DNA of 6,842 nucleotides from Chloroflexota bacterium (GCA_030610225.1 JAUWSD010000065.1:1-6842), one strand, 5' to 3'. Positions 1 to 6,534 are shown, numbered from the stretch's first letter. Numbers and translations: made by a program. The notes: generated by a model not told the origin, from the letters alone.

Positions 1-335
1 AATATGGTGCAGGCATGGTTGCTGCTCAAAAATATGGAGCAGCAGAATTTATTGACCCCAGACCATATACAGTTGGTAAATTGAATGAGACATTCGAAAA
101 ATATCCTGATATCGGCATTCTTCTCCCAGCAATGGGTTATAGTGACCAGCAGTTGAAAGACCTCGAAACAACAATCAACTCCACTGACTGTGATTCAGTT
201 GTGATCGGAACACCGATCGATCTCAGTAAGATCATCAAGATCGACAAACCGAACACACGCGTACACTACAATCTTCAAGAGATCGGTCAGCCCGACCTCG
301 TTGGAATTCTAGAAGGTTTTCTGAATGAAATATAA
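1..335 (+). CDS. C-terminal part of a GTPase / cyclic 2,3-diphosphoglycerate synthase-like protein (5' truncated)
   Basis: The gene enters from the left edge. The reading frame is open from base 3, so the ATG at 15 is internal and not the start; about 110 residues are visible, ending at a TAA. The fragment has the block YGAGMVAAQKYGAAEFIDPR, then LLPAMGY, then VVIGTPIDLSKII and a closing ELQEIGQP-like segment (here NLQEIGQPDL). From memory this order matches the C-terminal domain of the proteins annotated as GTPase or cyclic 2,3-diphosphoglycerate synthase, the family of archaeal CpgS, which run to about 450 residues and have an N-terminal P-loop NTPase part. That part lies outside the window. 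Bacterial members are usually of unknown physiological role, so synthesis of cyclic 2,3-diphosphoglycerate should not be assumed. There is no signal peptide or membrane segment in the visible part. The gene converges on the diguanylate cyclase across a shared terminator. Confidence 0.75.
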   Translation, partial: YGAGMVAAQKYGAAEFIDPRPYTVGKLNETFEKYPDIGILLPAMGYSDQQLKDLETTINSTDCDSVVIGTPIDLSKIIKIDKPNTRVHYNLQEIGQPDLVGILEGFLNEI

Positions 336-347
336 TTTACAGAGATC

Positions 348-380
348 AAAAAGGACTGGCAATTTAGCCAGTCCTTTTTT
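348..380. terminator. Bidirectional intrinsic terminator between convergent genes
   Basis: A perfect hairpin: the GGACTGGC arm (353-360) and the GCCAGTCC arm (367-374) enclose the 6-base loop AATTTA. The stem extends outward through flanking A/T pairs to about 13 bp. Read on the plus strand it is followed by a run of six T and further T-rich sequence, ending the GTPase transcript 12 bases after its stop. Read on the minus strand it ends in a run of five T and serves the diguanylate cyclase. The cyclase TAA (379-381) sits at the edge of the stem, so this gene has essentially no 3' untranslated spacer before the hairpin. Confidence 0.93.
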
Positions 381-1833
381 ATTTGTTTTTTTCGTCGATC
401 AACAAAGTAGAAACCTGGTTGCGTCCATTTGCTTTGGCTTTATACAGGGCCTGATCCGCAGCTGCTACCAGTTCTTCTTTCTTGATCGTATTCCTGGGAA
501 TAACACAAGAAACTCCCAAACTTATGGTTACATTTAATGGGACTTTCGAGGCTGAAATCTCCTGGTAATGCTCTTCGACTGCCATCCTGATCTTCTCTGC
601 CAGATCTACAGCATTGCTGAGCTCTGTATTCGGCAGCAAAATTACAAATTCTTCACCGCCATAACGAGCAGTCAGGTCACTTACTCTCTGTACATTGGTC
701 CGTAAAATATCTGCTATAGATTTTAAGAATATGTCGCCTACCTGATGTCCATAAGTATCATTTATTACCTTAAAGTTATCAATATCAGCGAAAACTAACG
801 ATAGAGGAGTGCTTAGTCGAAGAGCACATTCCCACTCATACCGATATCTTTCCTCAAAATTATATCTATTGGCAACTCCGGTCAGACTGTCTGTTGTAGC
901 AAGGATCTCCAACTCCTCATTTGTCATCCGTAGCTGCTTCTCAATTTCATCTCTATTCGAGTAGTCCCTGACGATCCCAATAGCCACCCACTCAGTATCC
1001 ATTTTTACACTGGATAGTGAAAGCTCGATAGGAAATTCCTCTCCATTTTTTCGCATCGCGACCAATTCGATCGTTCTACCTATCGCATCACCCTTTCCTG
1101 AGCGTTTAAACACTTCCATTGCTTTGGTGAAACGTTCATGAAACCTCTTTGGAGCCAGGATTTTATGCAAGGTCTTTCCAATTATCTCCTCACTTGAATA
1201 ACCAAATATTTCTCTTGCAGCTAGATTCCAAAAAGATATTTTTCCCCTTGAATCCATAATGATCACAGCCTCAGGAGTAGCCTCCCCGATTACTAATGTC
1301 GCCGTGTCAAATTCCTTTCCAGGCATTTTTACTTTTTTCTTTTCCTTCAGTTCTCTTACTACGCCAGTCGCAAGCCATTCATCCCCAACTTTTGAGCCGT
1401 TTATGGTCAGCTCGACCGGAATGTTCTCACCATCTTTCCGCACCGCGATCAACTTCAAAGTTTTTCCGATCGCAATTCCTTTACCTGTACTGGCAAATTT
1501 CTCAATACCTTCCTTATATGCTTCTTTATATTGGTTATGCGCAATGAACTTATGAAGTTCTCTTCCGATCACCTCTTTTTGAGTGTAACCAAGTAAACGC
1601 TCAGCAGCTTTGTTCCAAAAAGCAACCTCACCATTTGAACGCATCACAATAACCGCATTCATTTCTGAATCAGAAATTACATTAATATTTGCATCATTAT
1701 TCTCAAGGATATTCAGCAGTCTTTTTGTTCTTGTTAATTCCCTTTCCAACATTCGAACACGATTCAACAGTTCGTCTTCTGCAGGACTCAACCCCCTCCT
1801 CCTTGCGTTAATCCCCTTATCTTCCGGACACAT
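379..1833 (-). CDS. PAS-PAS-GGDEF diguanylate cyclase
   Basis: A 484-residue cytoplasmic signalling enzyme predicted to condense two GTP into cyclic di-GMP. Domain order: charged, probably coiled-coil N-terminus (about 18-45), PAS1 (about 51-162), PAS2 (about 181-292), short linker helix (about 295-312), GGDEF domain (313-484). The GGDEF domain starts with DSLTGVANR (315-323) and has the metal-binding Asp in FADIDNFK (Asp350). The active-site loop is GGEEF (392-396), and an inhibitory RxxD site, RVSD (383-386), lies five residues before it. All parts expected of an active, product-inhibited cyclase are present. There is no EAL or HD-GYP domain, no membrane segment and no signal peptide, so the input is cytosolic. 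The two PAS domains resemble each other closely, suggesting duplication. I chose the ATG at 1833 over an upstream in-frame TTG at 1878 because a GGAGG lies 5 bases before the ATG and nothing comparable precedes the TTG. It lies 76 bp downstream of the phosphodiesterase on the same strand with no clear terminator between, so co-transcription is possible. The PAS ligand is unknown. Confidence 0.93.
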   Translation of the reverse strand: MCPEDKGINARRRGLSPAEDELLNRVRMLERELTRTKRLLNILENNDANINVISDSEMNAVIVMRSNGEVAFWNKAAERLLGYTQKEVIGRELHKFIAHNQYKEAYKEGIEKFASTGKGIAIGKTLKLIAVRKDGENIPVELTINGSKVGDEWLATGVVRELKEKKKVKMPGKEFDTATLVIGEATPEAVIIMDSRGKISFWNLAAREIFGYSSEEIIGKTLHKILAPKRFHERFTKAMEVFKRSGKGDAIGRTIELVAMRKNGEEFPIELSLSSVKMDTEWVAIGIVRDYSNRDEIEKQLRMTNEELEILATTDSLTGVANRYNFEERYRYEWECALRLSTPLSLVFADIDNFKVINDTYGHQVGDIFLKSIADILRTNVQRVSDLTARYGGEEFVILLPNTELSNAVDLAEKIRMAVEEHYQEISASKVPLNVTISLGVSCVIPRNTIKKEELVAAADQALYKAKANGRNQVSTLLIDEKNK

Positions 1834-1838
1834 TAAAT

Positions 1839-1843
1839 CCTCC
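1839..1843 (-). promoter_or_regulatory. Ribosome binding site that fixes the diguanylate cyclase start
   Basis: The minus strand reads GGAGG, 5 bases before the ATG at 1833. The longer frame beginning at TTG 1878 has only AT-rich sequence (GCTGTAAAA) upstream. The site therefore favours the 484-residue product over the 499-residue one. Confidence 0.8.
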
Positions 1844-1909
1844 AGATCAATAAGGTCGCCAACAAACCCATTAATCAATTTTACAGCAAAGTAATTAGGT
1901 TTATAACTA

Positions 1910-3190
1910 TTATTTCATCTCAAAAGCAAAGAATGGAACAAGCATCTCATTGCGCGACAAGCCTCCATGCCTGCCGATTATGGGATTCTTAGCATTGCTC
2001 CACCACCAAAAAGAATCACTTCTTGGAATTACGATTAGATTCCCTATACGCTCATAGATCATCTTATGAGGTTTACCAGGACCGAAGAATCCATTCTCGA
2101 CCGCAACTTTGGGATCCAGAAACAGGAATTGGTCTGCCCATTTTGAATTGATATATTGCTTTACTTCTTCTACTCTTCCAGGCTTTATATACAAATAAGG
2201 CAAGCGATTCTCACCTGTTGGTTTGATGGTCAGAAGCTCTAAAAAGTCTGGATGATTCTTCAGATCCAGATCGTCATTGTGCTTGTCAGTTGTGATCTGT
2301 CCATGATCTGCGGTCAGGATCACTAATGTATCCTTCTTTGCTTCTTCGCTTAACTGATTGATAAATAACTGCTCAAAGGCTGATGTAAATAATTTAAATT
2401 CTGCAAACACCCGCTCATTCTCCGGTCCGTGGAAATGAGAAAGGGAATCCACTGCTGACCAGTACAAATAGACAAACTTCTTCTCGTCCTTTTGTGATTC
2501 CATCAATTCACGGGCACTCACCCACATGTCTGAAACTCCACCTGTTGCATGAAGCTCAGCATCCTGCATGAATGACCTGGACAAACCTGAATTGATGATT
2601 GCATAATGTTGAAAGACATGAGATTTGATCCCATATTCTTTAAAATGAGTTGCAATTGATTTGCTGAATAAAAAATTATCGGGTGAAAATCCTGCGTTGG
2701 ATAAGTTTCCAGTTTTGCCGGAATAAGTGATCGGTTTATGTTCAATCATATTTGCTACAATGCCGTATTCCTTCAACCACAATTCATACCCCAGAACTCC
2801 ATGTCTCGCGGGAGATGTGCCAGTCCATATAGTTGAAATGGCGGTCGAGGTTGTGCTGGGAACAACTGATGTAAGCGTTGTGGTGATCCCGCTATTTTGG
2901 AGTTTATTCCAAATTAAGCTGTTATCTTCCTCCATCCACTTCTCGAGAAGTAAAGATGAGAGCGCATCAACAAGAATAACAACCACGTTCTTATAATCTT
3001 TTCTTAGGCTGCTTGTTATATCATGATCCAATGGAAAAATTGGCAAAGATGGAATATCATAGAATTGACACAATCCTTCAGGAATATTAAAATTTGAGAA
3101 CCCATTGTAGAATGGATAGATCATATCCTGATCCAGGTCAATTCCATTGATACGATTTTCTTTAATCTTTTCAAGGTGGGTGGTTATCAT
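1910..3190 (-). CDS. Alkaline phosphatase superfamily phosphodiesterase / nucleotide pyrophosphatase-like protein
   Basis: A 426-residue protein of the type I phosphodiesterase/nucleotide pyrophosphatase branch of the alkaline phosphatase superfamily, two-metal enzymes that hydrolyse phosphate mono- or diesters. The full ligand set can be placed: Asp75 in VVVILVDAL, the probable Thr nucleophile at 114 in VVPSTTSTA, Asp248 and His252 in the D-x-x-x-H motif of SAVDSLSHFHG, Asp295-His296 in LTADHGQ, and His408 in GRHGGLS. The segment TIWTGTSPARHGVLGYELW after the nucleophile is typical of the family. It should be catalytically active; the substrate cannot be read from sequence. There is no signal peptide or membrane helix, so it acts in the cytoplasm, unlike secreted alkaline phosphatases. 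An aromatic patch, FWWWSN (394-399), precedes the last metal ligand. The ATG at 3190 has only a weak purine-rich leader (AAGAGA), but the next Met (residue 23) has no better site. It is divergent from the HAD phosphatase and upstream of the cyclase on the same strand. Confidence 0.85.
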   Translation of the reverse strand: MITTHLEKIKENRINGIDLDQDMIYPFYNGFSNFNIPEGLCQFYDIPSLPIFPLDHDITSSLRKDYKNVVVILVDALSSLLLEKWMEEDNSLIWNKLQNSGITTTLTSVVPSTTSTAISTIWTGTSPARHGVLGYELWLKEYGIVANMIEHKPITYSGKTGNLSNAGFSPDNFLFSKSIATHFKEYGIKSHVFQHYAIINSGLSRSFMQDAELHATGGVSDMWVSARELMESQKDEKKFVYLYWSAVDSLSHFHGPENERVFAEFKLFTSAFEQLFINQLSEEAKKDTLVILTADHGQITTDKHNDDLDLKNHPDFLELLTIKPTGENRLPYLYIKPGRVEEVKQYINSKWADQFLFLDPKVAVENGFFGPGKPHKMIYERIGNLIVIPRSDSFWWWSNAKNPIIGRHGGLSRNEMLVPFFAFEMK

Positions 3191-3259
3191 ATTATTCTCT
3201 TTTGCTTCAGATTGAATTAATTGTTCAAAAATTATATCCTATTTCAAAAAGGAAAACTC
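3191..3259. promoter_or_regulatory. Divergent intergenic region, probable promoters both ways
   Basis: This 69-bp AT-rich spacer separates the phosphodiesterase and HAD gene starts, so promoters for both should lie in or near it. For the minus strand a perfect TATAAT (plus-strand 3231-3236, ATTATA) sits about 40 bases before the phosphodiesterase ATG, but no good -35 hexamer lies 16-18 bases away. For the plus strand a weak pair, TTGAAT (3212-3217) and TATCCT (3235-3240), is spaced 17 bases apart. The two candidates overlap and would compete. I see no convincing operator palindrome. Confidence 0.4.
3249..3253 (+). promoter_or_regulatory. Ribosome binding site that fixes the HAD phosphatase start
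   Basis: AAGGA lies 6 bases before the ATG at 3260. The frame is open further upstream to a TTG at 3221, which has no ribosome binding site and would add 13 residues (MFKNYILFQKGKL). The site supports the shorter form. Confidence 0.7.
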
Positions 3260-3781
3260 ATGGCAGCAGACCAGAAGAATTACGAATTGAAGCCAGCACT
3301 ATGCCTGGATTTCGATGGAACCATCAGATATAGCAAGACCGGGAAATTTATCGATCATCCCGATGATATCATTCTCTTCCCTGATGTTCAGGAAAAGATA
3401 TGGGAATACAGGAATAATGGCTTCCTGATCTTCGGGATCACAAACCAGGCCGGGGTAGCATTTGGCTATAAATCAGTTGAAGATGTTGAAAAAGAAAATC
3501 AGCGTACTCTTGATTTTTTTGAGCGGGATCCTTTCCACATTGTTCAAGCAAGTTTCGCACATGAAAAAGGCCGTAAGAATAATTTTAAATACCGCTCTCT
3601 CATGAGGAAACCGAACTACGGCATGCTGGTTCTATGTGAAATTGAAGCACAGACTCTTGGCTATATTGTTGACTGGGATAATAGCATTTTTGTAGGTGAT
3701 AGGGATGATGACGAGTTTTGTGCATTGAACGCAGGAATCGAATTCATATCAGCTGAAGATTTCTTTGAGCGTAAAGCTTAA
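3260..3781 (+). CDS. HAD superfamily (subclass IIIA-like) phosphatase, small
   Basis: A 173-residue cytoplasmic phosphohydrolase with all four HAD motifs in order. Motif I is CLDFDGT, with nucleophile Asp17 and acid/base Asp19. Motif II is GITNQAG (Thr61). Motif III is the Lys of MRKPNYGM (Lys117). Motif IV is VGDRDDDE (Asp147 and the following acidic cluster). The TNQAG and RKPxxGM signatures, and the absence of an inserted cap domain, point to subclass III: histidinol-phosphatase, heptose-bisphosphatase (GmhB) and the phosphatase half of polynucleotide kinases. It lacks the Cys/His zinc-binding loop that GmhB and HisB carry just before the RKP motif; that stretch reads ASFAHEKG and then YRSLMRKP, with no cysteines. 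DFDGT in place of DRDGT also argues against GmhB. The substrate is unknown; a polynucleotide 3'-phosphatase or small sugar phosphatase are the main alternatives. The permease gene follows after 100 bp on the same strand with no terminator visible. Confidence 0.85.
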   Translation: MAADQKNYELKPALCLDFDGTIRYSKTGKFIDHPDDIILFPDVQEKIWEYRNNGFLIFGITNQAGVAFGYKSVEDVEKENQRTLDFFERDPFHIVQASFAHEKGRKNNFKYRSLMRKPNYGMLVLCEIEAQTLGYIVDWDNSIFVGDRDDDEFCALNAGIEFISAEDFFERKA

Positions 3782-3881
3782 AACTTCGAGAATTTACGAT
3801 TATCTCTCAAAAAGACCACATTATAAATTATAATAATTCATCTATATTTCTTTGAACATCTTAATTATAAGGAAACCATAC
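3782..3881 (+). promoter_or_regulatory. AT-rich spacer with candidate promoter for the ABC importer genes
   Basis: The 100-bp gap holds a perfect -10 hexamer TATAAT at 3829-3834, with a second similar one, TATAAA, at 3822-3827. No good -35 box lies at the right distance; CTCAAA at 3806-3811 is the 17-base-spaced position. There is no hairpin-plus-T-run, so transcription from the HAD gene may read through. The importer may therefore have both its own promoter and read-through expression. I found no catabolite-repression or LacI-type operator that I could defend. Confidence 0.35.
3869..3873 (+). promoter_or_regulatory. Ribosome binding site that fixes the long permease start
   Basis: AAGGA stands 8 bases before the ATG at 3882. 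An in-frame TTG at 3852 would add 10 residues (MNILIIRKPY) but would place this purine block inside the coding region and has no site of its own. The ATG is preferred. Confidence 0.7.
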
Positions 3882-5558
3882 ATGTTAGAAAAACTAAAGG
3901 ATTGGTTCAAAGGTTATTTCACAAACCACCGTATTAGGGACTGGAAAGAAAACATCACTGGCTACCTGATGATTGCCCCTTCTGTTATATTAATATTTTT
4001 ATTCGGGATAATGCCTGTTGGCTTTGCCCTCTATGTTAGTGTACATAAATGGCGGTTAAAGCAAGGAAGATTCCTTGGTGTAGATAACTATCTTAATGCC
4101 ATTGGGAATGTTACGTTCGTGGTCATGTTCTTTATGGCCCTCGGTGCAATTGTCGCAGCCTATCTCATCATCAAGAAGATCATCCCAGAGATCAAAGAGA
4201 ATGGTTTTAAGGCATGGCTGATGAGCATCCCCGGCTTTTTATACTTTGCAACTATCGCCCTTTTCCTGAGATACATTTGGTTCCAGTTACCAGAATTCCT
4301 TGGGATCGCAGATAAGCTGATCGGTCAGGAAAAAACCCAGGAACTGTTTTCACGGTTGATGAAAGAATCATTCGAAGTTCCTGTCGTATCTGCTGCCTGG
4401 AGTTATTTCCTCTGGACTTTGATAATTGCGATCCTGGTAAATATTGCTTTCAATTACTTCTTTAAGAACACTGAGAATGGGAAGTTCATTTCAAAATTCA
4501 TGCTTTTCTGGACAGCTCTGATTACCGGGATCGCACTTATATATTTCACCTTTCAAGAGGTATTCCGGGTTTATGAGGAAGCGATGGAGACAGGTACAGA
4601 CCCCGGTGTCTGGCCTCAGGTCATTACCATCACCTCAGGCGTAATTCTTCTTGCCCTCGGCTGGAACACATGGAAAGGGGCAAATAAGAACACATCTAAT
4701 CTGCAGTTCTTCCTTCGTTTGATCGGTGCCACCTCTCTACTGATCGGAGCATGGATCATGATCGGGGAGATCCCCATTGTGATCGCTTCCGGTGATAAAG
4801 ACCTGTGGAATGGTTTGAAAGTAACTGTCTTTTTCTCTTTAGGTACAGTCCCATTCCAATTATCGATCTCCATGTTCCTGGCAGTCCTGCTATTCCAAAA
4901 ATTAAAAGGATCTGAATTTTTCCGCATGGTTTTCTTCCTGCCGTATGTGACCCCTTTCATCGCCAGTGCAGCCATCTTCAGACAGATATTTGCCAATCGT
5001 GATACTGCCCTGATCAATTTACTTCTCCGAAGCCTTGGGATGGAACCTCAGGCCTGGCTTCAGGAATCAAAGGGCATTTTCTCTATCCTGACTGAGAGCA
5101 TGAATTTTTCAATTCCTGATTGGGCAACAGGTCCCAGCCTCGCTCTAACCGTAATCATAATTCATTCGGTCTGGACTTATGTTGGATATAACACTGTTAT
5201 TTATCTGGCTGGACTTGGTAACATATCCACTGATGTGAAAGAAGCTGCAGAGATCGATGGGGCAAATAAATGGGAAGTATTCCGCTTTGTCACATTCCCG
5301 CTCCTCTCTCCAACAACATTCTTCCTGTCACTTATCGGTATCATCGGCACCTTTAAAGCCTTTGCTACATTATGGGTATTTAGAGAGAGCCTTGCACTCG
5401 GCACAGCTAACACATTCAGTGTTGCTATTTTTATTGAATTCTTCGAGAAACTTCGCTATGGATATGCATCTGCACTAGCGTTCGTCCTCTTTGGAATAAT
5501 ATTAATACTCACATATGTAAATAATAAAGTTCAGGGATCGAGGGTCTTCTATGGCTGA
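3882..5558 (+). CDS. MalF-type sugar ABC transporter permease with a large multi-helix insertion
   Basis: A 558-residue inner-membrane subunit of a carbohydrate-type (CUT1-like) ABC importer. The family core is present in two pieces. The first is TM1 (about 28-50, LMIAPSVILIFLFGIMPVGF) followed by FLGVDNYLNAI. The second begins at LWNGLKVTVFFSLGTVPFQL (about 308-327) and holds five helices (about 312-337, 347-369, 419-441, 477-499, 526-546). The cytoplasmic EAA loop that docks on the ATPase is EAAEIDGANKWEVFRFVTFP (454-473). Typical members have about 300 residues and six helices, and E. coli MalF has 514 residues and eight helices with a big periplasmic loop. Here about 230 residues lie between the two pieces and appear to form six further helices (about 77-97, 113-134, 168-193, 205-225, 245-263, 277-300) joined by short Lys-rich cytoplasmic loops and acidic outer loops. 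The frame is continuous and the core undamaged, so this is a functional-looking extension and not a broken gene. It overlaps the second permease by 8 bases. The substrate cannot be read from sequence. Confidence 0.92.
   Translation: MLEKLKDWFKGYFTNHRIRDWKENITGYLMIAPSVILIFLFGIMPVGFALYVSVHKWRLKQGRFLGVDNYLNAIGNVTFVVMFFMALGAIVAAYLIIKKIIPEIKENGFKAWLMSIPGFLYFATIALFLRYIWFQLPEFLGIADKLIGQEKTQELFSRLMKESFEVPVVSAAWSYFLWTLIIAILVNIAFNYFFKNTENGKFISKFMLFWTALITGIALIYFTFQEVFRVYEEAMETGTDPGVWPQVITITSGVILLALGWNTWKGANKNTSNLQFFLRLIGATSLLIGAWIMIGEIPIVIASGDKDLWNGLKVTVFFSLGTVPFQLSISMFLAVLLFQKLKGSEFFRMVFFLPYVTPFIASAAIFRQIFANRDTALINLLLRSLGMEPQAWLQESKGIFSILTESMNFSIPDWATGPSLALTVIIIHSVWTYVGYNTVIYLAGLGNISTDVKEAAEIDGANKWEVFRFVTFPLLSPTTFFLSLIGIIGTFKAFATLWVFRESLALGTANTFSVAIFIEFFEKLRYGYASALAFVLFGIILILTYVNNKVQGSRVFYG
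5540..5544 (+). promoter_or_regulatory. Ribosome binding site of the second permease, inside the first permease gene
   Basis: GAGGG lies 6 bases before the ATG at 5551 and is embedded in the last codons of the upstream permease. Together with the 8-base overlap (ATGGCTGA) it indicates translationally coupled production of the two channel halves. Confidence 0.75.
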
Positions 5559-6432
5559 AATAACGAAATCCAATCAGAATAAGAACAAGAAAGCAGTCAG
5601 CTACCAAAATATGGCGAAATTATTCATCTATATTTTCCTGATCTTTGGAGCTTTCATTTCCTTAGTTCCCTTCGTTTATATGATCTCAACTTCATTCAAA
5701 ACAGTTGGAGAAGCTTTAGGTGCATCATTCTTCCCAAAATCACTTCAATATGAGAACTATGTCGAAGCCTGGGAGAGAGCCCTATTCTCAAGATATTTCC
5801 TGAACAGTCTCAAGATCACAGGGATCTCATTGATCGGGTCCGTCACGGTCAGCATTCTGGCAGCGTATTCATTTGCACGCATCAAATTTCCTGGCCGTGA
5901 TCTGATCTTTGGCATTATGTTAAGCACAATGATGATCCCTGCCATGGTAACCATCATCCCCAACTTCCTGACCGTAACATGGCTCGGTCGTATTATGCCA
6001 ATTCAATGGATCAATAACTGGCCTGCATTAACTGTCCCCTTTATGGGCAGCGTCTTCAATATCTTCCTGCTGCGGCAATTCTTCGCTCAGATCCCGGATG
6101 AATTGTTTGACGCAGCCAGGATGGATGGGGCTGGTCATTTTCGCTTCCTGATGCAGATCGTGATCCCCCTCTCAAAAGCTCCATTGATGGTGATCTTGGT
6201 GCTGACTTTCATGGGGTCCTGGAATTCACTGGCATGGCCTCTCTTGGTCACGAGTACACCAGATTGGCGCCCGATCTCTGTAGGCTTGCTTAACTTCATC
6301 GGAGAGGCCGGGCAGGAATTCAACCTGATAATGGCAGGCGCGGTGATATCAATTATCCCGATCCTGATCATCTATTTCTTCACTCAAAAGCAATTCACAG
6401 AAAGTATTGCCAGAAGTGGTTTAAAGGGGTAA
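5551..6432 (+). CDS. MalG-type carbohydrate ABC transporter permease
   Basis: A 293-residue inner-membrane protein, the normal length for this family and the partner of the preceding long permease. Visible features are a hydrophilic, Lys/Asn-rich N-terminus (1-20) and TM1 (about 23-45, with the SLVPFVYMISTSFK signature at its end). These are followed by the extracellular stretch FFPKSLQYENYVEAW and the family block NSLKITGISLIGSVTVSILA (85-104) with AAYSFARIKFPGR. Four more hydrophobic segments lie at about 118-140, 158-175, 211-231 and 257-277. The EAA loop is ELFDAARMDGAGHFRFLMQI (184-203), continuing to VIPLSKAP; it binds the ATPase. The C-terminal helix ends IIYFFTQKQFTESIARSGLKG, the usual close for MalG-like subunits. 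In contrast to its neighbour it carries no insertion. The start is fixed by the GAGGG site and the overlap. It belongs to the CUT1 group by pattern; the transported solute remains open. Confidence 0.95.
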   Translation: MAEITKSNQNKNKKAVSYQNMAKLFIYIFLIFGAFISLVPFVYMISTSFKTVGEALGASFFPKSLQYENYVEAWERALFSRYFLNSLKITGISLIGSVTVSILAAYSFARIKFPGRDLIFGIMLSTMMIPAMVTIIPNFLTVTWLGRIMPIQWINNWPALTVPFMGSVFNIFLLRQFFAQIPDELFDAARMDGAGHFRFLMQIVIPLSKAPLMVILVLTFMGSWNSLAWPLLVTSTPDWRPISVGLLNFIGEAGQEFNLIMAGAVISIIPILIIYFFTQKQFTESIARSGLKG

Positions 6433-6464
6433 TAACTGACAAACTGCTAAGCTCTTTGGAGGTG

Positions 6465-6481
6465 AATAATATAATATTATT
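6465..6481. repeat. 17-base perfect AT-only inverted repeat
   Basis: AATAATAT and ATATTATT (8-base arms) surround a single central A. It is entirely A/T, so it is weak as an RNA hairpin and could arise by chance in an AT-rich spacer. It could equally be a binding site or a melting region of a promoter, as it includes TATAAT. Confidence 0.5.
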
Positions 6482-6534
6482 TCGAAATTGAATTACAATA
6501 TGTTAGTAAAAAAAATAATGTTTGAACCTAGATA

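Noticed and set aside
325..537. Plus-strand frame of 70 residues overlapping the terminator and the cyclase 3' end
   Set aside because: It reads through the hairpin and lies antisense to the GGDEF coding end. It has no ribosome binding site and no recognisable protein features.
961..1653. FixL-type haem-binding PAS sensors
   Set aside because: The wording of the domains (GKxxAIG, RKxGExFPxEL) recalls FixL. However, aligning from the conserved TG/SG block puts Tyr (PAS1) and Phe (PAS2) where the haem-ligating His should be. Haem binding is not supported, though a His lies three residues earlier in PAS2.
1259..1894. Several plus-strand frames antisense to the PAS domains
   Set aside because: They are shadows of the strongly supported PAS-PAS-GGDEF gene. 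Their composition is that of reverse-strand coding, and none has a start site.
4101..4796. Idea that the long permease is a frameshifted or fused pseudogene
   Set aside because: The frame is open throughout, codon use does not change, the core helices and EAA loop are complete, and the predicted topology is consistent across the insertion.
4616..5017. 133-residue minus-strand frame inside the long permease
   Set aside because: The plus strand encodes unmistakable permease core helices here. The antisense product is Arg/Lys-rich with no motif, as expected of a shadow of hydrophobic coding.
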